DNA from: Lingula anatina
Taxonomy: Eukaryota; Brachiopoda; Lingulata; Lingulida; Lingulidae
Direction of reading: 5' to 3'
DNA: 64,000 nt
Assembly: GCF_001039355.2 (NCBI RefSeq)
Contig: NW_019775680.1
Location: forward strand, 21,143-85,142
Part shown: positions 10,961-22,758 of the stretch, piece after piece
Numbering within the stretch: the stretch's first letter is position 1
Layout of the letters: each line of letters opens with the position of its first letter
Program-made: the position numbers and the translations under genes
Notes under the pieces: generated by a model
Databases searched by the model: none
What the model was told of the DNA's origin: nothing
What the model saw: the letters and a program-made list of their open reading frames with translations, nothing else

Positions 10961-11263
10961 TTGTCAAATAAAGAAATATTCGAAATTCGACAACGGGCCA
11001 GTTCCCCAGGCAACTTTTGCGTTCAGTTGATGGGAAGGTTGTTTACGATTGATGAACGAATACGAAAGGACAGAAATGTTACGGGTGTAGATGGGAGAGA
11101 TCCTACATGCAAATATAGACAGAACTATATTAAAGATATGGCTAACAAAATATTTATCACTGAAACAACTGACAAGTCTTTTTGGAAAAAATGCATTTCG
11201 TCTATGAACAAAGCTAATAGAAATATAAAGACATACTATAAAAATAAATTTCAATCTTGTTAA
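10961..11263 (+). CDS. BEN-domain-like ORF inside the transposon
   Basis: About 100 residues ending at a TAA. The stretch IRQRASSPGNFCVQLMGRLF, then RKDRNVTGVDGRDP, resembles the start of BEN domains (basic R-x-A-x-S-x-x-N-F-A-x-x-L, then an L-F and N-x-x-G pattern). BEN domains bind DNA and occur in chromatin factors and some mobile elements. There is no ATG at the open-frame start, so it is probably an exon needing upstream sequence; a possible acceptor is AATAAAG at about 10968-10974. It lies opposite in strand to the transposase fragments. Whether it belongs to the element or was captured is unknown. Confidence 0.45.
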   Translation: MSNKEIFEIRQRASSPGNFCVQLMGRLFTIDERIRKDRNVTGVDGRDPTCKYRQNYIKDMANKIFITETTDKSFWKKCISSMNKANRNIKTYYKNKFQSC

Positions 11264-11808
11264 TAATATATATATAGCAAAGACAGTTTGAAGCCTAATA
11301 AATACAGTGTATTACATGTTCAAGTACGAGTAGTGTTTTATTTGATCTTTAAGAAATTCATAAATTCATTTATTAAACTCTATGTAAATTCAATCAATTC
11401 ATAGCTATAATGTACACGAAAATTGCTGTCATCACCGAATCTTTTTGGTAAAGCAACTTTTAAAAATCACTGTTGGCAAGTTCTTATACTTAAAATCTCC
11501 GAATCAGAGTAGAGTGATCAGAGTAGAGTGAAGCCACCGCGCATTAAAGGTCAATTAACGCTTGGACGAACACTTAATTGCGACCACGCTCACCTTCGAT
11601 CTTTATCTCAGCGAGCTAGGGTTAGGCTCTTTTGTTAGCAGAAAGTTTGTCACGATAATTGCACGACGGGCAGGGTATGGAACTATTGTTAACAGAAACC
11701 AAACAGCGTATGGATGACAATGTTATTTCCATAGTTACCGAGCCAGGCCGTCCGTACAACCCGCAGCGACCCGGAGGGTAAGTAAGGGGACATTCCGGCG
11801 GCACTGTA

Positions 11809-13490
11809 CAGGGTAGCTATTAAACCTTATGTGATGTTGCATATTTTGTGCACTGTTATCAATTAATTGGTTGTTAATTTTTAATTGATTGTTAATTAAT
11901 TGGTTGTTTAAACACCACTGCGTCTATCAGTTTTGTTACAAGTATGCCATTTCATAGGCGTGCTTCCTCGTTAGATCAGTTGTTTGTATGTAGTGTGTGA
12001 TATTTCGGCAGATTTCTCCTTATGTAACACATTTTACCTATATATATGATATTGACAATTTACAAACGGCTTTAAGTTTACTTGAAAAATATTATGTGAT
12101 AATTTCGAACGAATCTTATAAATTAGAGTAAAACGAAGGACGTCATAAGCACTTCGATTGTCAATTAATTAAATGCATCGTCTGATTACACTAAACAGAG
12201 AATTGTGTTCGTTATTTGTAGGTGGTCTGAAAATCTTCGTCCTTCCTGTCGTATTACCAGGTCAAGAGAGTTAAGATAAAATCGAGACTAGGAAAGATAG
12301 TCAAGTTAACGTTAACTTGGAAAACAGCGACGCAGATGGTTACACCAATGAAGCATTTTCGGAGAATGGAAAAACATCAAATTTCAGTACGACTCTTCTG
12401 AACGTAATGACGTTAATGACGCGAATCGACACTAAAATCTTATTTTTAAAATTTGAAATCAATCGAAATGTTTATTGAAGCGGCGACACCCCAACTTGGA
12501 AAACCATAGAAAGAGTCACATTGTGAAGATATGGGCTGGTGGTGGTTTGATAGTACATAAATATGGCGTAGGTTTCCACCTCAAACCTCCGGTGCACTGA
12601 CTTATGTTATTTTTTCCTTATTTTATATAAACTAAAATACAATTATAGAACTCCCCAAAGCAGATAAGTATGTTCTTTATGCATATTATCAGGTATATTA
12701 ATTTTCAGGGAGTTTTTTAAAAAATCTTATTATTTTTTTATATATATGAAGTATGATTTGTAAAAATGCTCGTGGAGTTTCAATACACTAGTAGTGGTTC
12801 TCAACGTCAATTCATTTGCAGTGTAGGTCATCAGAAGTCTTTTAAGAATTAAAAAATTACTACACCATTGAACGTTAATTTGTACTTGTTCTCTCTTACT
12901 TAGTATACAATAATGAATACCTTCACTAGGGCACTAACTTACGTTGAACATACATGTATTGATTCCTATTGTCCCCTATCGTCTTTATGTGTTTCCCTTA
13001 AAAAGTATTTATCTATAGTACCCTAAATACCAATTTAAAATGCATAAAAACACTAAGACGGGCACCATGTGAACTGTAACAGGAGGGAATTCTAACATGA
13101 TGTAAAATGCAATGTACATGTATGTACTGTATAATAACAAAAATGATTATAATTTGAAATAGAGTGGCAATAACTGTCTAGTAAACGGCTGAGTAAATAC
13201 AATTTGTTGGCGTTATTTCTTTCAGCGAATTATTTGCATTGTTCATAAGAAAAGTGTAAGTAAGCATTTAAGACGATAAAGTAGGATCACATTAAATCCT
13301 TGGTGAATCGGAATATTCAACACATGTAGTTATTTTGACTGCATTTATTATGGTCAGAAAGAAGCTGTTATATAATCAATGGTAAAGCTGGTGACTTTGT
13401 AAGCCCATGAGGCTGGAACGATTTTTATATATTCACATTACATTTTATGTATTATATTTGTATATATTCGATACTGTCACAGAAATCTAT
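11809..13490. other. AT-rich intergenic DNA, nothing recognised
   Basis: No exon with conserved features and no terminal-repeat element found on either strand. It lies between the disrupted glycosyltransferase-like exon and the 3' end of the astacin gene. Confidence 0.5.
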
Positions 13491-13498
13491 TAAACTAT

Positions 13499-13644
13499 TT
13501 AACGGGTAAAGTTCGTATATGTGTGCCAGTAAATTACTGAAGTCAAAGATCCACCTTCGTAGGTGGCATTTTCTCCAATACCAGACGTCACAACAGATTC
13601 AAGAGTCTCAGGGTTAAAAGCGCTCTCTGATTTCAATGTGGCAA
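13499..13644 (-). CDS. Probable terminal exon of the astacin gene
   Basis: An open frame ends at TAA (13499-13501) with [20 protein letters not shown] before the end. The obvious acceptor (TATTTTCAG, next to 13735) would bring an immediate stop from the preceding phase-1 donor. The acceptor CTGCTAG (next to 13644) keeps the phase and gives 48 codons. The choice is inferred from phase only. Confidence 0.4.
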
Positions 13645-14653
13645 CTAGCAGGATTATTTGACTCTTCATCTTTATGTACCTGTCTGGATGACGCGGCGGA
13701 CATTTGGTGACACTCAAGGTTTTTAAAGCCCTGAAAATACAATACTGATCAATATTAAATGTACTCAGACAAGGGGAGTTGTCGAAATATTGTCTAGACG
13801 AAAGCACCGATGGGCAAATTACTTTTAAGTATTAAAATAAGTGTTTATGAGAAATGCACTCAAATGAAAACTAACGACTTTTTACTAAAAAAAAAACAAT
13901 GACAAGGAGATCTCACTCTAAATCACGAATTAATTATTTTGAAGTGATTCAACTAAACTTAAACCAGTAGCCTGTGATATCAAAGATTCAATTATAGGTA
14001 AGCAGGTTACAGACCGCTTCACTGTATTGAGTATTGTATTTTAAAGTGAAAAATTAATTAACAATGAAATTATAATAACATTCAGAATATCTAACTCACC
14101 AAAAAGTGCTCTTATAACTTGAAAGACGAATCCAGTGTTAGTAAGTGGTGCTGCATCAGTTGCTGGACACGTGGTCAACCGGTAAAGTGTCGTCCCAGCT
14201 TGTGGGAACGTCTGTCCACATGCTGTGTTTAAAGGATGAAGAACACAAGCGTTTTGGTTGTCAAAGGAAAGCGCCCCACAACTCGTGGTCAGGAGACATG
14301 TGATTAAACAGCGCTCAAAAGATAGACCGTTCAGCGTGAAACCGCCAAAGATGTTCTGGTCCACCAGACTTGAGTTTACAAAGATAAATGCTATGTATAA
14401 AACGATACAGAAAAATGCTTTCAGGTTGGTTACGTCATTTCCAGGATGTGTCTAACTAGATTATTCAATGATGAGCTGACTATGTTCAAACCATGCGAAA
14501 CATAGGAACAAGGAAGCATTTGCATATTTTCATTTAAACTAAAAACCTTTTACCAAATGTGTAAAATTCGATAAGAAATGCTATTTTTCATTTTACACAA
14601 AGGAAATTTACTTAAGCAGTATTTGCACTAGCTTGAGTCAAAGGTTTAATGTT

Positions 14654-14703
<50 letters not shown>

Positions 14704-14962
14704 CAAGCGTGAGTGTGGAACAGAGTGCTCAACAGTACACAATTGCAACACATTGTACACAATTGCAAATAATAAATAAATAAATAAACAAAAGACTTGC
14801 AATTAACCCCGACTCCGAGTTTCACGGGCATACCCAGAAGGTATGCCCGATCGTCAGGACGTTTATTTGAAAATAAATATATACCCTTCTGGGTATGCCC
14901 GTGAAACTCGGAGTCGGGGTTAATTGCATGTCTTTTGTTTATTTATTTATCTATTAATTGCA

Positions 14963-15009
<47 letters not shown>

Positions 15010-18000
15010 CAACAAAGCTCATCACTTCAGTGAGCGTCTGCTTGGTTTAAAAAGTTAATCATATATATGATAAAGGTGAATGTTGCAACGCTTTAATAAA
15101 AGAATATTATCTTATTACCATTACAAGTTCTCCCATCGGGGTTCAGGGAGAAGCCAGCAAGGCAAGCGCACTGCGGCACCCCGCCGTTGTTTCTACACGT
15201 CTGTTGGCAACCCCCGTTGTTAATCAGGCAAGGGTTTAGTGCCTGGTTGATTCCCGGAGGTGTGTTTGATGCCGGTGGTAGATTGGTTGTTGCTGGCTGA
15301 GCAGTTGTGGGAGGTAGATTGGCTGAAAAATATTCTTTTATTTTAGTTTCAATATAATTCAATCAAAATACTTAAGATTCTATTACTGATCTAATAAACT
15401 ACACCAATACAAGCGGAGATCGCTTGTTGAAACATTTTTGCAACGTTTCGCAGCCTTCGTGAATTCTGACCCTGATATATGAAGCTCACGGAAGGAGAGG
15501 TATATAATGAAAAATAAATTCGTATCTTGCACATGTATAATGACCTACCAACACAAGTTACTCCGTTGTTGTTTGAGGTAAAACCTGCATTGCATGAGCA
15601 CAGCGCTGTTCCCCCATTATTCATACAAATCTGTTGGCAACCGCCATTTCCTGTTAGACAAGGATTTGGTGGTTGATCCACTGAAAGGAAATTATCAAAC
15701 GTATTTTTTTTTCATAAATAGAGTAAAATTTGAAGTGATCATAAAATATTACATCTTTAAAATAAAAAAAATATTTTCATGCAATGGCTAGTTTTAAACT
15801 TATCTAATCAATTAAATTCCAATTACAGCTATGGTGGTTGATTAACAGTTGGCCTTGGGGTCAATTGAATATATACAAATTAAACGCTTTTTACGGCCAG
15901 ATTCCAGTCAGACACACTGCAGGAAAGTAGGTGGTTTGAAGTTACAAACCATGATCAGACTTCAGAGTTCATGTTATATCTTAACAGTATATGATTCTAG
16001 ATTGAAATCTATCTCACTAATTACAAAATTAAAATACTTTCTTCGACAGTCGATAAACAGTTACCCTTGGACTATATAAATGTTGGTTTAAACCTACCAT
16101 TACAAGTCATCCCGTTGCTATCCAAGGTAAAACCAGCATTACATGAACACTGGGCTGCTCCTCCATTGTTCGTACAGATCTGTTGACAATCTCCATTGTT
16201 AGTCAGGCACGGGTTAGGTGGCCGCGTAGCTTGAATTATAAACCCATAACCATAGTAACAAGTAAGACAAATTTTTTTTTTGTTTGAACAGTCAATGTAT
16301 TGTTTGGTCACCTAAGAGACGAATACCTGTGTGTCGTTGCACATGGACATCTCTAAGACATTACATTATGTCTTTGTGTTTTAATTGGAATAATCTTTTA
16401 AACAGATTGAAAATCATGTATGTCTTTAGTTTTAACCAATATGATATGTTGAGTTTTACCAAACTTACAGACTGTTAAATTAAAACTTGTCCAAACAAAT
16501 GACATCTCTTTATCTTTCCAACACTTTAGAGATTATGTAGAGCAAAACGGAAAACCCAAATTTAAAAGTCTTTTATTACCTGAGCATGTCCTTCCATTGG
16601 GATCCAGGCTGAATCCGGTGTCACATGAACAGCTGAAAGATCCGGGATTGTTGGTACATCTTTGGCTACAGCCGCCATTATTCACAGAACATTCGTTTAT
16701 ATCTGTGAAATATTATATAACGTAAGAAATCGTGAACAAGCTGTTTATGTTGTACCCTTGCATGAATTCTCTCTCTCTCTCTTTACGTTTTTTTTTGTGC
16801 ATTTGAATAATGTTTTAATAAATTTCAATTTATAAACAGGTGAAGCAATTTGTTCAGGTCTACATTTACCTTAGCCTTTATTGTCAATATTGTTGTACTA
16901 TTGCACATCAACTATACAATGTCGTATTACTGAGGACGTAAATAGCCCTCAGACTGATAGTTATGCACCAAGAGATCTATCAACTCAACAACAACAACAA
17001 AATAAATAAGTAAATAAAATATTTATAACACCACGATTAAGAGTACCTTGGGACTTCTTGGGGCTGAAAGGGCAATAGTTTCAATTTTATATTTAAATTG
17101 AACCAAATCAATTATAAACTAAGGCAAATGTTCGTTAAAATTGACTGATAAATACACGTATCATACCTGCACAGGCTCTTCTGTTCCTAAGCACGAAGCC
17201 GGACCGACACGAACATAGGAAAGATCCTACTGTATTGGTGCATAATTGTTCACAACCTCCATTAAAATTCAGACATTCGTTTACATCTGGGACGGCTTAA
17301 AGACAAAAAAGGGGGTCTGTTAAACATCCTCAGTCATGTACAAAGCTATATTTTTCATATTGCAGGTATAAGGTAATTAATAGAAACAACCCTACACAAT
17401 TTTATATCTACTGTAAGATGCATCTTACCACGCCATGTGATAAGGTATTATATTGCATCTAAAAAAAACATAAAAGATACTGCACTGTGAAAATTCAGAT
17501 TAAAATCGTGCATGGAATCTTACTTGCAGCATTACATCTATAAACGACGGAGAGATACTTGTATATGTTGGGGCACGGGTCTCCAAATACGGCAGTGGTA
17601 GCCATCAGCATGCACCGTGACATGCCATTACAGCTCGCTCTCACAGTGTCGATTGTCGTTCCTTGGGCGCAGTTTCTCACGTTGGTCATCAGCAAATCGC
17701 TTGGAGACGGACAGGTCGTCCCGGTGTCTTCTATTCTTCCAAATACAGCCCCTACCACACTAAGCACTTGTCCAGCTGGGCAACTAATGGTCATCATATT
17801 ATCTTGGCAAACGATTGATCGTAAAGGTGGATCTAAAAGATTGATGCATGACTGTTCGAACTTAAAAGTTAAATTTTATAATAAAGCAAATCGTTCTAAC
17901 TGTGACAGCCCATGTGTCTCTCCATCTCTCGCCTGCCAGACGGGGTTACATTCGCAAATATGAACAATGACAAACAATACCCAGTGATATTTATGGCAAA

Positions 18001-18713
18001 TTTTCCACCTTTGCAGTATTGACCTGTTCCCCTCCAACTCCCCCCTACCTTATCTTGACAGTCACTTGTTGACCAAAAATCTCTACAGCAATCAGTCTGA
18101 GAATTACGTTTATAGACGGGACTAAAAAAAAAAATCCCCCCATACATATAATTGTTAATACTGGCTTAAGCCATCAACAAATATAGATTTATATTTATGC
18201 CTTATGTGATCCAAAACATTAATGTACATGAAGTAATAAACTATTACATCAGAAGCTACAAACAAATCGCGTCCTATGGTCTTTTTCTCATCATTCTTTC
18301 CTTTGCTGTTTGATATACTCACCGGGACAGTCGCACTCATAGTAAAGGCAAATATCCAAGACATCGATGTCCGAAAGCACTCTTGCTGGATCTATTGTTT
18401 GTGTCGTTCTCGTAGTTATAGTGTTAAGGTTTGCTGGATCTATGCTGAATAAGTTGGCTGGGTAGTGCATAATACTGGTATAATCGTAAGGTGTATCCAG
18501 AGTAAAGCTGTTTGTTTCTCTGTCGAAGTTAAACTCAAGTCCTATTTGTTTAAAAGAAAATGTGAGACATACATGTATTAGAGGCTGGGCTCATATTTTT
18601 TATAGACGGGATAAATATGTAACATTGATTATATTTTTGATAATTTTACGTACACCTAATCATAAATATCGCAAAAGTATAGAAAAAGTCATAGAAAAAG
18701 AAGACAACACTTG

Positions 18714-18766
<53 letters not shown>

Positions 18767-19631
18767 TATAAACAAAGAGGCGTCATCCCCATAACACGTC
18801 ATTATTAAGGTCTTGATAGATTTACAAATTTAAAATTTAAATTTTGTAAGCATTAATTGCTTATTTATTGATGTAATGTCCCAAAACACCCCTAACCAGG
18901 GATTTGGTTCTGCAACTGCAGCATACACACACGCACGCGGGCGCACACACACACACAGATAAGCATGTGCGTGCGTTTGTGTGAGTGTATTCGTGCAAGA
19001 AGAATTAAATATATAGTACTGGTAAGCATCACAGAACAAGAAAAACATAGGAAAAAGTCCAGGAATAATGAAGCTGAGTGGAGCAACACCTATGCCACTG
19101 TATCCTCTGAGGCAATATTCTAACAACAAAGTTTGGACCGTGTACCAAAAAAACTAATTAGATACATTAAAACATGGTTTGCATATAGCACGTTTAGACG
19201 AGAAATTACCGTAGTGGCCACATAGACATATGAAGGAAAGCAAACATGCTAGTCGACTGGCTGAACGACAGACATACGGCATGCCAGCAGATGAGTGGCC
19301 AGGTAGACAGACAGGTGGCCTAACTGACAATTATGTTATTGTCCTTCATATATAAATATACTTTAATTCTTTTACCCGCCATGATGTTCCCATTGAGAAT
19401 ATTCACGTAGTTATCCCTGTCTGGTCTTGATTGCTCGTGGTAGAAACCAAGGGCATGCATCATCTCGTGTATGGTCACAGAGGCGTCACGCTGGGTGCAC
19501 CCTGGCATCAATGTCAACAATTGCTCACCACCATCTCTGCCAATTAAGCTTCGGCAGCTAAAGACACAATAAAATTCATTATTACACCAAGGGGTCTAGT
19601 TCTGAATATATTGTGCTAATCTGCGTTTTGG

Positions 19632-19668
<37 letters not shown>

Positions 19669-19713
19669 GAATTATATTGTAGACGATTAATTCCCTGGTG
19701 TGTGTGTCTGTGT

Positions 19714-19754
<41 letters not shown>

Positions 19755-21143
19755 ACAGTGCGCCTCCCCACGAGTGGTGGTCGCGCGGCTGAAAATCTTA
19801 CATAATCTGTCTCCGTTGTTCTAGGTATCCATCTTATACAAGTCTTTGTATTATACTCTTGGATGGCTTCATTTATTCTGTTTCTTCCCTCAGCAGCTTC
19901 AATGAAAAATATACATTCTAAAACATTGAAAAAAAATTAAGTCGCTCCGTTACAGCTTCAGATCACAGAAACTGGACACAAAAACCAAAACACGCTGAAT
20001 GGTAATATGAACATGGAGCAAAAAAAATGTCAGTTTCATACAATCCTTAACACGGAATGTAGTTCTAAAATGTAAACACGCGAAACTTACCTACATTCGC
20101 GTCTATGATGTATGGTACCATTGAGTCAGCCCATCGCCGAGCCGGGTCAATGGCCGATCTGAGTCCCTTGAAAAACGAAATGTGTGTGTGATAGATTTTT
20201 CAATCATTTTCAAGCTGATTGTCTGGTTAGTTAAGTTAAGACCACTTGTGATAATAAAAACTGCGTAATATTGGCCCTTAAATTCTTTCCCTTTGGTTGA
20301 AATGAATACTAACTAAGCCAATTATGCCTAAAGAAATATGCCTTAGTCAAAAATGAACTCTGCCTTTATCTTGTTGCACTTTTAATATTGTTAATCTTTG
20401 TTAATATTTCAATATATGTGATATTTTACACTAATATTGATGAAATTTAGAAAACTTGTCCTTGAAAAAAATCATTATACTTATTTCTTTAACAACAATC
20501 TACTTGAATCGTTACTTAATCAAAAAGTAGTCCCATTACCTGGAATATTGCGTCGTTGTTGTAGACTGAAAGGAATTATCATATCATTTAATCATCTTCC
20601 CGTGAGGAATTATTCAACATACTGACGATAACGCCTGATCTTTGGGAATTAAAAATCTCGTTTCCCTATCTAGCACTGTCATTCACGTATTCGTTATTTA
20701 CTTATTCGTTTATCTGATTGGTAAGGAGCTTTCGAATACAACGTAGATTTTCATTTTATCAAAGTACCACCAGGTTCTCTAACGTCCAAGATAAGGGGAG
20801 AGCGACTGAATATTGGTTATTCTTCATATACCTCTGGCTTGTGAAGGATGAATTAAATACTCATCTTCACATTCATTGTGCACGAAAAAGACGTGCATAT
20901 ATATATATATATAGGCCCCTATATTTTTAAATAAAATATATTATTTACTTCACGTTGATACCAAGTTAAACTTACGGAAATTTAATAAATTTGTTTTTGT
21001 CAAAAACAGTTATCCAGTGAAAATTTTACGTTAATTTGCTTTAAAAAAATTCGTTACACATGACTTCGTCATAATTACTGTGAACTTACCATTATATCTT
21101 TCAGCGAGTTGAACTCTTTCCTCTTGTTCCTTTAAGGTGTACC
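13499..21143 (-). CDS. Astacin metalloprotease with SUEL lectin and EGF modules
   Basis: Secreted zinc metalloendopeptidase of the astacin family with C-terminal adhesion modules. Exons in order of transcription: 21090-21143, 20540-20565, 20091-20166, 19755-19917, 19376-19557, 18323-18541, 17524-17832, 17167-17286, 16580-16702, 16098-16229, 15549-15680, 15119-15322, 14100-14390 and probably 13499-13644. Every junction agrees in phase; the modular exons are phase 1 on both sides. The protease starts near [12 protein letters not shown], the zinc site is [13 protein letters not shown] and the Met-turn is SIMHYP. Next come one SUEL lectin domain, two EGF modules of NECxxNNGGC type, three more EGF modules with NPCLxNNG cores, a Thr/Pro-rich linker and a cysteine-containing module. 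The first exon (signal peptide) is probably 25689-25770 and/or 30976-31057. Such proteases process matrix or developmental substrates; the substrate here is unknown. Confidence 0.88.
14100..14390 (-). CDS. Astacin gene exon: PAN/apple-like cysteine module
   Basis: 97 codons, phase 1-1 from acceptor TATACATAG to donor GTGAGT. A hydrophobic start (AFIFVNSS) precedes [20 protein letters not shown], then [21 protein letters not shown] and LYRLTTC. The C-x(3)-C followed by C-x-A-x-x-F/Y is the PAN/apple pattern. Because the exon is phase-compatible I place it in the astacin gene. It could instead start a separate gene, but no in-frame ATG exists before the upstream stop. It is separated from the previous exon by the TA-repeat hairpin region. 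Confidence 0.55.
14657..15007. repeat. (TA)n tracts flanking a long hairpin
   Basis: TA runs at about 14657-14702 and 14967-15007 bracket a near-perfect inverted repeat: arms about 14769-14842 and 14879-14950, about 70 bases each, loop about 36. Shared arm words include AATTAACCCCGACTCCGAG and CACGGGCATACCCAGAAGG, with two mismatches or indels. It lies in an intron of the astacin gene. Confidence 0.85.
15119..17286 (-). CDS. Astacin gene: five EGF-module exons and Thr/Pro linker
   Basis: One EGF module per exon at 17167-17286, 16580-16702, 16098-16229, 15549-15680 and 15119-15322. The first two open with NVNEC and DINEC, the start of a calcium-binding EGF. The other three open with NPCLxNNGxCQQxC and lack the acidic calcium pair. 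The last exon is preceded by a linker rich in Pro, Thr and Ala ([10 protein letters not shown]), a likely O-glycosylated spacer. All are phase 1-1, so each can be skipped or duplicated without a frameshift; the three NPCL modules look like recent duplicates. Confidence 0.9.
17524..17832 (-). CDS. Astacin gene exon: SUEL-type (galactose-binding) lectin domain
   Basis: About 103 residues making one complete domain: [25 protein letters not shown], a central CNGMSRC, then [18 protein letters not shown]. The cysteine pattern and the FGDPCPxxxKYLxVxYxC ending are the signature of sea-urchin-egg-lectin/rhamnose-binding lectin domains, also found in latrophilins and polycystin-1 relatives. Coupled to an astacin it probably targets the protease to glycans; that is inference. 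Confidence 0.9.
18323..18541 (-). CDS. Astacin exon: Met-turn and end of protease domain
   Basis: Reads [20 protein letters not shown] then HYP, the Met-turn of metzincins with the tyrosine zinc ligand two residues after the methionine. It ends with the cysteine-rich ICLYYECDC that closes the astacin domain. Phase 1 at both ends. Confidence 0.9.
18719..18764. repeat. (CA)n microsatellite
   Basis: Pure CA run in the intron between the catalytic and Met-turn exons of the astacin gene. Confidence 0.95.
19376..19557 (-). CDS. Astacin exon: zinc-binding catalytic core
   Basis: Encodes [11 protein letters not shown], a cysteine, then [21 protein letters not shown]. The three histidines and the catalytic glutamate of the HExxHxxGxxH site are all intact, with the family's HExxRxDRD continuation, so the enzyme should be active. 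Acceptor CTTTAG, donor GTAAAA, phase 2 in and phase 1 out. Confidence 0.92.
19636..19749. repeat. (GT)n and (GA)n microsatellites
   Basis: A GT run (19636-19665) and a GA run (19718-19749). The GA run stops at the splice donor of exon 19755-19917, so tract length could influence splicing. Confidence 0.9.
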
Positions 21144-21167
21144 CTTTCAAGAGAAAAAGTGAATTAA

Positions 21168-21206
<39 letters not shown>

Positions 21207-22740
21207 ATTGCTATAATCTGGTTGTCGTTGAGGTTTGGATTAGATATGAACGAAACCCATTATTCTGTAAAAAATGAAAATTGTTTCAAAGTAAAATCTG
21301 GGTCGCTTGGACAGAATCTGCATGAGAGAATTACTATCCAGATTCCAAACCACACCAATCTATTTTGACATTTATAGAACCACTGAAACACCTCCACGGC
21401 GCTCCTTTAAACTTCGTTAAATATCCCAGACTTAAAACATAACATGGAAAAAATTAACTAATGTTTGTGGAGCAAAATCATACAATCCATTTCCACGATA
21501 TGTGAGTTTTTCTCATTTGGTTGAAGGAACACGAGCTTAATAGCGTGCAGAAGCACGATGTGTGGTAGGCCTGTTTTTTGTGACAATTGAAATGGCAATA
21601 GTTACAACCATTTTATAAGGAGTTATTTGCAACTAGTAAGCTCATACTTTTTATGAATGCATCCACTTGATAAAATAAGTCAAATACCAGATAAAAACAT
21701 ACTATATACACATTTTAGTCACATTTTTCGGACCCATTCCCCGGCCCCCAAAAAGAAATAAAAAATACACACCTTGGGTGTATTTGACATACTACAAAAT
21801 GCTCCAAATTACACATCTCTTTGGTTAGTTTTCCAATATGCTGACGTTTTTTTGAAAAAAGAATTATTTCTCAAGTTGTTGACAGCCATTAGTGAAATTA
21901 TCAAATAAGATAAAATAACTTCAAACGGTAAAAGGAACCAGACTGACATGTCTTTAGTGCACAAATAAATTGATATTATCCCATGATCCCAAATTGTAGG
22001 TCTTCTGCACGAGAGTGAATACATCGCAAAGAGTATTGGATGCCCCCTTGTGAAAAATCAGATTACAAATGATACAATTACAATTTTTTTCATGGGAATC
22101 CAAACCATTATAAAGCCTGTAATATGAATAAAGTTCAACATACTGATCGAGGAGTGTAAAAAAAAATTGTGAGAAAAGATTTTTTGGTGACTGTTATACA
22201 TGTACATGTCTGCATTGGATTTGGCGGCCATCTATAGCTTCAAAACTTGCATAGAACTTCAGTGTTGATATTTTAATCAGCAAAACATCTAGAATTTATA
22301 ATGATTTTACATTATGTGTGAAAAGTAATAAAATTCAATACTTTCACTCAATTTTAGTGGGCATTGTTATTTTGTCTGACTGTTGGGGCCATTTTGGATT
22401 TATTAAATGGCATCAATATGACCCTTAACCCTATTAACAAATGTCTGAATCATAATTGGACTGCAATATGGCACGGGCCAAGATAATGTAGGGTGGATAT
22501 TTCATGTTTGCTAAGCAAGGATTTTTTGGAACTTTTAATGTGTTGATAAAGAGGCTTCAAAAAAATGAAGTGTGTAAAAATAAATTCTGTTGCGTTAATA
22601 TTCAGGTTAAACTGTATATGTATATTGTCGGACTATAATATGTCACGTCTGCTGAACATATTACACGTAACTCCACGTAATTAAATTGTGACCTTAAATG
22701 GATACAACAATGTAGCCTCACAATTAGTTAATGTACTAGA
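21144..22740. other. Astacin first intron: no gene
   Basis: AT-rich, with an (ATT)n run at 21172-21204. A short piece (about 22366-22403) is shared with 3698-3734. No exon is recognised. If the signal-peptide exon at 25.7 kb is used, this is intronic. Confidence 0.5.
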
Positions 22741-22758
22741 ATATTTTATTAGATCTTA

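Larger units (their letters stand above)
9504..11806. mobile_element. Tc1/mariner-type transposon, 2.3 kb, non-autonomous
   Basis: Terminal inverted repeats of about 25 bases begin CAGTGCCGCCGGAATG at the left and end CATTCCGGCGGCACTG at the right, with TA on each side (9502-9503 and 11807-11808), the target rule for Tc1/mariner. Inside are minus-strand pieces of a transposase-like helix-turn-helix domain, duplicated around a lone N at 10327, and a plus-strand BEN-like ORF. No DDE catalytic domain is seen, so it should need a helper. Confidence 0.8.

Noticed and set aside
17559-17963. 134-codon plus-strand frame opposite the SUEL exon
   Set aside because: Antisense shadow; the minus strand encodes a complete lectin domain with matching splice phases.
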